Part shown: positions 17,001 to 21,389 of the stretch, piece by piece | Layout of the letters: each line of letters begins with the position of its first letter | Position numbering within the stretch: the first letter of the stretch is position 1 | Program-made: the position numbers and the translations under genes | Notes under the pieces: model-generated | The model's database searches: none | Seen by the model: the letters and a program-made list of their open reading frames with translations, nothing else | What the model was told of the DNA's origin: nothing | Source: Bacteroidaceae bacterium | GTDB taxonomy: Bacteria > Bacteroidota > Bacteroidia > Bacteroidales > Bacteroidaceae | Direction of reading: 5' to 3' | Length of the DNA: 21,389 nucleotides | NCBI GenBank assembly: GCA_900765575.1 | Contig: CAAFRW010000075.1 | Coordinates: 1-21,389, forward strand

Positions 17001-17373
17001 ACATAAAGATGTATTAAAATCTTGGAGTGCTGTGCCTGAAGGTATGACTGAGAATTCGCCTAACCGGATAGACCCGAATGGAATTCCGATATTGGATGCC
17101 AATATGAGTATCTATAACAATGCGGCTTCGAATCGTTTTCTGAAAGATGCGTCTTATTTGTCAATGAAGAATGTGACACTTGCTTATTCTATGCCGGCTT
17201 CATGGATAAGACGATTGGATGTAAATAGCATAGAACTTAATTTGTCCATTGAAAATGGGTTCTATTTAACTAAACGAAAAGGATTGAATCCGCAGGAGTC
17301 GTTTGACGGAAGTACCAATAATAAATTTGTTTCCCCACGTATTTTCTCGTTGGGGTTGACAGTGAAATTATAA
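14074..17373 (+). CDS. SusC/RagA-family TonB-linked outer-membrane transporter
   Basis: A 1099-residue TonB-dependent importer that forms the barrel under a SusD lid. Order: signal peptide ending KAEAQ near residue 42, carboxypeptidase-regulatory-like domain (about 44-118, ISGRVLDDETGDPLIGASV), TonB-box-like NEVVVQVAYG (124-133), plug domain (about 135-250) with the SusC hallmark LYVVDGM, ESVSVLKDAASAALYGNRAS and GVILITTKR, then a barrel to the C-terminus ending FSLGLTVKL. No STN domain, so a FecI/FecR-type regulator is not expected. The first ATG (14074) has A/G-rich sequence in front; starts at 14104 or 14107 would give a cleaner signal peptide and cannot be excluded. It is the first gene of an operon with a susD-like gene 5 bp downstream and a sensor kinase third. 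Substrate unknown. Confidence 0.93.
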   Translation: MKAMILVVTTMMKHDKIRKTIPRMLRFLFICMLLFVGKAEAQTFEISGRVLDDETGDPLIGASVIVKDTHLGCVTDWNGSFKLSGLSSERPIIIISYIGMKTEERVAHSGMMEIRLQHDTQSLNEVVVQVAYGTAKKQSLIGSVSSVSGRELENRPVTSLASLLEGTTTGVLVNSNGEPGTDAGVLIRGFSSVNVSNTPLYVVDGMAYKGNISDLNIMDIESVSVLKDAASAALYGNRASNGVILITTKRSKSKDLNVRFSVKQGIYTRGMSDYERLGTDDFMEAMWLSNRNSLVSSNPGKYVTPSAANADANASIMGVLGYNIYNVDNESLFDSNGKLAAGAVVRDAYKNDLDWYAPIKRNGYRQEYGISGEGGNEKSDYYISLGYLDEKGYVKYTGFDRLTLQANFNLTPRKWLKLGMQANGSYQNIQSGSTSGSYATNAFYFARMTSPIYPVHLHNASTGDYILDVSGNKQYDDGSANARPQNIGRHLIWETELNSDKTQRKILAGQAYADIHFLRDFTFTVKGNLNLTDSENRYYLNAIVGAAKDIGRSYRYNYQYKTFQMQEELKWQKMLGEHYIDALLAHENYSYDYTYLTGRKDYETFPGKEEWSNFSTMGALTDYKVRYRTESYLGRVRYNYNEKYFAEASFRYDGSSRFHPDHRWGGFWSAGGGWILSKENFLKEIKELDFLKLRASYGEVGNDAGVGYYGYMALYNLVTNGENVAAYKSQNEAKDIRWETTTSFGIALEASLFKRWNLSIEYFDKRSKDLLFDVNLPLSAGANTTSNLGAMAVVTKNIGTMSNRGWELQTDVDVFRNKDWKWNVGMNLTIPWNKVVKLPKENREAGILTGNWRFMEGHSMYEWWLTQFVGVDQMTGNSLYEIDYDKYYIGEAVEGKTEMPEANLVQIGEQYYTTNASIARKNWSGNALPNYYGAFSTSLKWKNLSLSALLTYSVGGKMYDTSYASLMATGTVPHALHKDVLKSWSAVPEGMTENSPNRIDPNGIPILDANMSIYNNAASNRFLKDASYLSMKNVTLAYSMPASWIRRLDVNSIELNLSIENGFYLTKRKGLNPQESFDGSTNNKFVSPRIFSLGLTVKL

Positions 17374-17378
17374 AGAGT

Positions 17379-18977
17379 ATGAATAGAATAGGACATATCA
17401 TAGTTTGTTTGGCAGTGACCTGCTCTTTTATAGCTTGTAGTTCCGGTTGGTTGGATACGGAACCGACAGACCAGACAGGAACCCCTACTGTTTTTGAAAC
17501 GACCGAAATGGCCAAGACGGCTGTAAATGGTTTGGCTAAATTGATGACTATCCCTTTTCCCTATTATGTTGGAGACAAACTTTCTTCTCAGGATTTTAAT
17601 GGAGAGGGAGCTATAAAACTGATTTACGGCAATTGGATGGGTAATCATTTTGTTTTTACGAACAGAGATGCGTATGCTCCTCTTTTTAAAGGTACCAATT
17701 ATATGGGGAATGTAACCTCCATTTATTGTTATTATCCGTGGTGGTATTACTATATGGTTATCGGTAATGCCAATACGATTGTTGTTAATATAGATGCTGC
17801 TACCGGTCCGGAATCGGAAAAACAGTTTATTAAAGCACAAGCATTGACCTTTAGGAGCTATTGTTACATGATGTTAGCGCAATTGTATTGTAATCGATGG
17901 GTCGATTCGAATGAAGGAGCTGCTTCGGGTGTGGTGCTGAGACTTGATACCTCTACTGATGAAAAGGGACTTTGTACAATGAAAGAGCTATATAAACAAA
18001 TTTATGATGACTTGGATGAAGCGATTCGTTGTTACACGCTTTCCGGTTTGTCACGTTCAAAGGATGATAATTATAGTCCGGACCTTTCCGTAGCTTATGC
18101 GGTGTATGCCCGGGCCTCCTTGAACCGTCAGGATTATGCCACGGCGCTCAGTATGGCATCAAAGGCACGTGAAGGATATCCGTTAATGGACAATAAGGCA
18201 TATTGTGCAGGATTTAATGAACCTACCTCAGAGTGGATATGGAGTAGCTATTCTTCAGAGTCTGAGTCAATAGGATATTTTTCTTATTTTTCTAAAATGG
18301 GATACAATACCATTAACACGAATTATAAGACGCGTGCGTTTTGTATTAACCGGGAACTTTTTAATCAGTTCCCCAAAACAGATATACGCTGTAGCTTATT
18401 TTTGGATGGAGATGGTGACTATATTTATAATAAGACGGAAACCGCTTCGGCCGGGTATGCTCCGGCTAATTCGGGCTTGCCGGCAAGCTTGGATTTGTAT
18501 AAGAAAGCTTATGAACTACATCCGGAAATGCCTTCAGACCATTATGTATTTGCTTACATGCAATTTAAAATAAGTTCTCAGGATGGTGTAGGACGGGGAC
18601 ATTTGAATCATTTCCGCTCTTCGGAGATGCTGTTGATAGAAGCGGAAGCTAATTACTTTTTAAACAAACCGGAATTGGCCCAAAAAGCTCTAATCGCTTT
18701 GAATAAAGATAGTGGTCGGGATGCCAATTATACTTGTACTTTAACAGGTGAAGAGTTGTGGGAGGAAATTAAGCGTTATCGTGCATTAGAATTATGGGGC
18801 GAAGGATTCGATTGGTTTGATATGAAACGCTGGAATGAGCCTATCAACCGCAAAACATATCCTAACGGAGGTAATTTTACAGCCCAAACAGCTTTTATTA
18901 CTACGGTAGACGAAAATAACCGCTGGACATGGAGTGTTCCGGCATTGGAAACAGATTATAACGGTGGAATAAATTAA
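17379..18977 (+). CDS. SusD/RagB-family surface lipoprotein
   Basis: A 532-residue substrate-binding lipoprotein that caps the SusC barrel on the cell surface. Signal peptide with lipobox FIAC and lipidated Cys20, followed by the usual SusD start (SSGWLDTEPTDQTG). The helical TPR-like scaffold follows (for example YMMLAQLYCNRW and SVAYAVYARASLNRQDYATALSMA). The C-terminal SusD signature ALELWGEGFDWFDMKRWN lies near 470-490. Length is normal for the family. It starts 5 bp after the susC-like stop and ends 14 bp before the kinase gene, so the three are co-transcribed. SusD-like proteins bind glycans, glycopeptides or peptides; nothing nearby shows which. Confidence 0.93.
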   Translation: MNRIGHIIVCLAVTCSFIACSSGWLDTEPTDQTGTPTVFETTEMAKTAVNGLAKLMTIPFPYYVGDKLSSQDFNGEGAIKLIYGNWMGNHFVFTNRDAYAPLFKGTNYMGNVTSIYCYYPWWYYYMVIGNANTIVVNIDAATGPESEKQFIKAQALTFRSYCYMMLAQLYCNRWVDSNEGAASGVVLRLDTSTDEKGLCTMKELYKQIYDDLDEAIRCYTLSGLSRSKDDNYSPDLSVAYAVYARASLNRQDYATALSMASKAREGYPLMDNKAYCAGFNEPTSEWIWSSYSSESESIGYFSYFSKMGYNTINTNYKTRAFCINRELFNQFPKTDIRCSLFLDGDGDYIYNKTETASAGYAPANSGLPASLDLYKKAYELHPEMPSDHYVFAYMQFKISSQDGVGRGHLNHFRSSEMLLIEAEANYFLNKPELAQKALIALNKDSGRDANYTCTLTGEELWEEIKRYRALELWGEGFDWFDMKRWNEPINRKTYPNGGNFTAQTAFITTVDENNRWTWSVPALETDYNGGIN

Positions 18978-18991
18978 ATGCTAATACTTAG

Positions 18992-21103
18992 ATGAAGAGT
19001 CTTAAATCGATTTACAGGGTAATATGTTTATTGCTTCTATTAGGGCACTTCGTGCCTGCAGAGGCTCAAAATAATCCATATAAGATTGATGACTCTTTAT
19101 TTCCGATTTATCAGCGAGCTACAAAATTCCGTACTCGTCCGGAAGGGGTGTTGATGGCCGATACGCTTTATGAGAAAGCTGTGAAATTGAATGATAAGAA
19201 GGCGCAATGTCTGGCTCTTACTATTCCTGTGATTTATTCTTTAAACAGTCGAGCCAGTTATGAGGATTTAGAGCAGGCAACTCAGAAGTTGAAGGATGTA
19301 TCACGGAAAAATGATTACTTGCAATATTACTATTTTGCCTGTAATTATGAAATTAATTATTTGTTGTTGAACGGCCGTTCTTTAGCTGCTTTGCAGAAGG
19401 CTGAAGAATTAAAGAAACAGGCCTTTGAAGACCAGCATACCTATGGCATTTACTCTTGTATCCGTATGATTGCCAATATTTATGCGGAACGGAATAATAC
19501 AGAACTAGCCCTTAAACATTATAAGATGGCATTGGATTATATGCTGGAATTTCTTCCTGAACAAGACCCGGCTCCTCTTTATCTTAAGATTGCTCAATAT
19601 TATCAGGCTATGGACGGGAAAGATTCAGTGGCTTTAGAGTATATAGAGAAAGCTGTGAAGAGTGCAAAGACTGATGAATCCAAGATTTCTGCAATGTTTG
19701 ATAAATGTCTGATTTTGTGGAAAATGGAGCAAAAGAAAGAGTTTGATGCCAGTTATGAGGAATGTATACGGATGGTGAAACATTTTGGTATTATCCAGAA
19801 AAGGATGTTGGAGCGAATTCGGATTTGTAAACTCATATCGGATGGAGAGTATAAAGAGGCGCATAAGTTGGCTGATTCTATAGAACCTAGGATTGAGAGT
19901 CTTAGACTGCATGAATCTATTTATTTGAAATCAAAAGATTATGAGGGAGCCTATTATATGCAGGCTATGTTAAGAGCATATAGAGATTCTATAAGCAGTC
20001 AGGTGCAGTCGGATGATTTGGCGGAATTGAATGCACAAATAGGAAATGAACGCATGAAGCTGGAGGCACAGGCGTTAGCTCTGGAAAATGCGGAATTGAA
20101 TGCTAAAAATGCAAACATGGAGTTGAGCCAGACAAGGTCGCAAATGGAATTGGAAAGGATTAATGGGGAGAATAACAGACTGATGTTGAATAATAGAAAC
20201 CTGGAACTGGCCCGATTAAAGATTGATGCTGAACGCCAGAAAGCTATTTTGAAAGAACAACAAGCCGCTTCAAAACACCATATTGTTACCCTTAGTCTGG
20301 TTATTTCATTTTTGCTTCTCTCTACCGGATTCCTGATATTCTATGTCTATAAGCGTCGAAAATCGATGGCTCATTTGCAACAAAAAAATAAAGAATTGTT
20401 GATTGCGCGTGACCAGGCAGAGCAAGCTGACCGGATGAAAACTTTCTTTATTCAGAATATGAGTCATGAAATTCGTACTCCGCTGAATGCAATAGTAGGT
20501 TTCTCGCAATTGTTGTTCGATTCGAATATGCCTTTGGGAGAAAACGATAAACGGGAATTTAGTGTACTTATACAACAAAACTCCGAATTACTGACTACGC
20601 TCATTAATGATATTCTGGACTTGGCCAATTTGGAGAGTGGTAAGTATACCATGAATATGGACTCGATAAGTTGTAATGAGTTGTGCCGAATGGCTATTTC
20701 TACGGTTGCTCACCGCAAACCAGAATCCGTAAAATTGTATTTTACATCCGAAGTGGACGATGACTACAGAATCACTACGGATGCCAATCGCCTTCGACAG
20801 GTGCTGATAAATTTCCTTACCAATGCGGAAAAGAATACAGAACAGGGAGAGATTCATCTCTATTGTTCTATATCTGAGAATCCGGGAAAAGTGACTTTCT
20901 CTGTAACCGATACGGGAACCGGTATTCCCGAAGATAAGGTAGAAATGATTTTTGAACGATTTAAAAAATTGGACGAATTTAAACAAGGCACAGGTCTGGG
21001 GTTGAATATATGCCGCATCATTGCAGACCGTTTGCATGGTGAGGTGAAGTTAGATAAAAGTTATACAAACGGAGCCCGGTTTTTATTTATTTTGCCTGTT
21101 TAA
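18992..21103 (+). CDS. Membrane sensor histidine kinase with periplasmic TPR-like domain, third gene of the SusCD operon
   Basis: A 703-residue kinase. Signal peptide ending PAEAQ near residue 26, TPR-like helical sensor region (about 30-335), a long glutamate/leucine-rich coiled coil (about 340-425), one membrane segment (about 431-453), HisKA with phospho-acceptor His492 in FIQNMSHEIRTPLNA, and HATPase_c with N-box INFLTNAEKNT (Asn611), TDTGTGIP and GTGLGLNICR. The N-box reads KNT where KFT is usual, but the key Asn is kept. There is no receiver or DNA-binding domain, unlike the hybrid two-component systems that control many polysaccharide loci. The signature order and N-terminal sequence match the kinase at 8963-10939 (both have MADTL near residue 55). 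Being in the operon suggests it senses transporter cargo or feeds back on its expression; its partner regulator is not in the window. Confidence 0.92.
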   Translation: MKSLKSIYRVICLLLLLGHFVPAEAQNNPYKIDDSLFPIYQRATKFRTRPEGVLMADTLYEKAVKLNDKKAQCLALTIPVIYSLNSRASYEDLEQATQKLKDVSRKNDYLQYYYFACNYEINYLLLNGRSLAALQKAEELKKQAFEDQHTYGIYSCIRMIANIYAERNNTELALKHYKMALDYMLEFLPEQDPAPLYLKIAQYYQAMDGKDSVALEYIEKAVKSAKTDESKISAMFDKCLILWKMEQKKEFDASYEECIRMVKHFGIIQKRMLERIRICKLISDGEYKEAHKLADSIEPRIESLRLHESIYLKSKDYEGAYYMQAMLRAYRDSISSQVQSDDLAELNAQIGNERMKLEAQALALENAELNAKNANMELSQTRSQMELERINGENNRLMLNNRNLELARLKIDAERQKAILKEQQAASKHHIVTLSLVISFLLLSTGFLIFYVYKRRKSMAHLQQKNKELLIARDQAEQADRMKTFFIQNMSHEIRTPLNAIVGFSQLLFDSNMPLGENDKREFSVLIQQNSELLTTLINDILDLANLESGKYTMNMDSISCNELCRMAISTVAHRKPESVKLYFTSEVDDDYRITTDANRLRQVLINFLTNAEKNTEQGEIHLYCSISENPGKVTFSVTDTGTGIPEDKVEMIFERFKKLDEFKQGTGLGLNICRIIADRLHGEVKLDKSYTNGARFLFILPV

Positions 21104-21130
21104 TATCCTTTTGGAGGATTAGTAGAGTGA

Positions 21131-21328
21131 ATGCAGAATAAAAGTTTAATAGGGATTCTAGCCCGCGTGAAGCAGATATGTCGGGTACAAAGCGTCATAA
21201 AATGGGGCTATGCAGGAATACTAGGGGCTTTTTTCTGGGGCGGATTTTTTTCAGCTGAGGCTCAGAATAATCCCTATAAAATTAAGGACAAACTCTATCC
21301 TAACGTGAGTTCGACGAATTCAAAATAG
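21131..21328 (+). pseudogene. Truncated copy of the start of a TPR-type histidine kinase
   Basis: A 65-codon frame 27 bp after the kinase stop, with a GGAGG motif 12 bp before its ATG. It encodes a long hydrophobic signal-peptide-like segment ending FFSAEAQ, then NNPYKIKDKLYP, which matches the mature start of the upstream kinase (NNPYKIDDSLFP). DNA identity is 24 of 27 around this point (21257-21283 against 19061-19087). After KLYP similarity ends and the frame stops 9 codons later. The short tail GACGAATTCAAA (21313-21324) is one base different from the DEFK codons near the kinase C-terminus (20972-20983), in another frame, which hints at an internal deletion but could be chance. Best read as the remnant of a duplicated kinase; a short secreted peptide is the alternative. 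Confidence 0.7.
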
Positions 21329-21336
21329 TTTAAGTT

Positions 21337-21377
21337 GTGTGTCAATAGTTCTTTCAATATTGATACACGGCTTTTTA
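21337..21377 (+). terminator. Probable terminator of the SusCD-kinase operon
   Basis: GTGTGTCAATA (21337-21347) pairs with TATTGATACAC (21358-21368), one G-T position, 10-nt loop, followed by GGCTTTTTAGG. It lies just after the kinase remnant. The T-run is short, so strength is uncertain. Confidence 0.6.
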
Positions 21378-21389
21378 GGAAAACAGCAA

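Noticed and set aside
17262..17840. 192-codon leftward frame across the susC/susD junction
   Set aside because: Antisense to two firmly identified genes and to their junction; no family features.

Overview
The window looks like chromosomal DNA of a gut Bacteroides (order Bacteroidales). It carries two SusC-type receptors, one with a SusD partner, an N-terminal carboxypeptidase-regulatory-like domain on every TonB-dependent receptor, Bacteroidetes-style lipoproteins, and several promoters that fit the Bacteroides pattern (TTTG, 19-20 nt, then TAnnTTTG). The species cannot be named from sequence alone.

Left edge (1-2043): the first 181 codons of a leftward SusC-like receptor, then about 1.5 kb with no convincing gene but dense structure. 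A perfect 18-bp inverted repeat (596-613 and 924-941) brackets a consensus promoter at 773-803 that currently points away from the receptor gene. This is the layout of an invertible, phase-variable promoter, seen here in its apparent OFF orientation. To its right lie a terminator-like hairpin that would stop the OFF transcript, an array of GAAACA/TGTTTC palindromes with a 22-23 bp period, and a 115-bp inverted repeat containing tandem TGACAGATG units.

Middle (2044-10971): a leftward korA-korB operon (2-oxoacid:ferredoxin oxidoreductase) with recognisable promoter and terminator, a leftward outer-membrane beta-barrel receptor gene, a rightward tRNA-Arg(CCU) with a near-ideal promoter, a leftward dusB (tRNA dihydrouridine synthase), and a leftward membrane sensor histidine kinase with a periplasmic TPR-like domain.

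Right (11097-21389): a leftward lipoprotein gene of unknown function, a rightward U32-family protein gene (tRNA/rRNA hydroxylation type) with a clear terminator, and then a tight rightward operon of susC-like, susD-like and a second TPR-type histidine kinase. A truncated third copy of the kinase's start follows, then a terminator-like hairpin. The operon carries no glycoside hydrolase, SusE/F-like protein or DNA-binding regulator, so its substrate is unknown. The kinase probably senses something linked to the transporter and signals to a regulator encoded elsewhere.

The most notable signals are the candidate invertible promoter at 596-941 and the SusC-SusD-kinase operon with its truncated kinase remnant.
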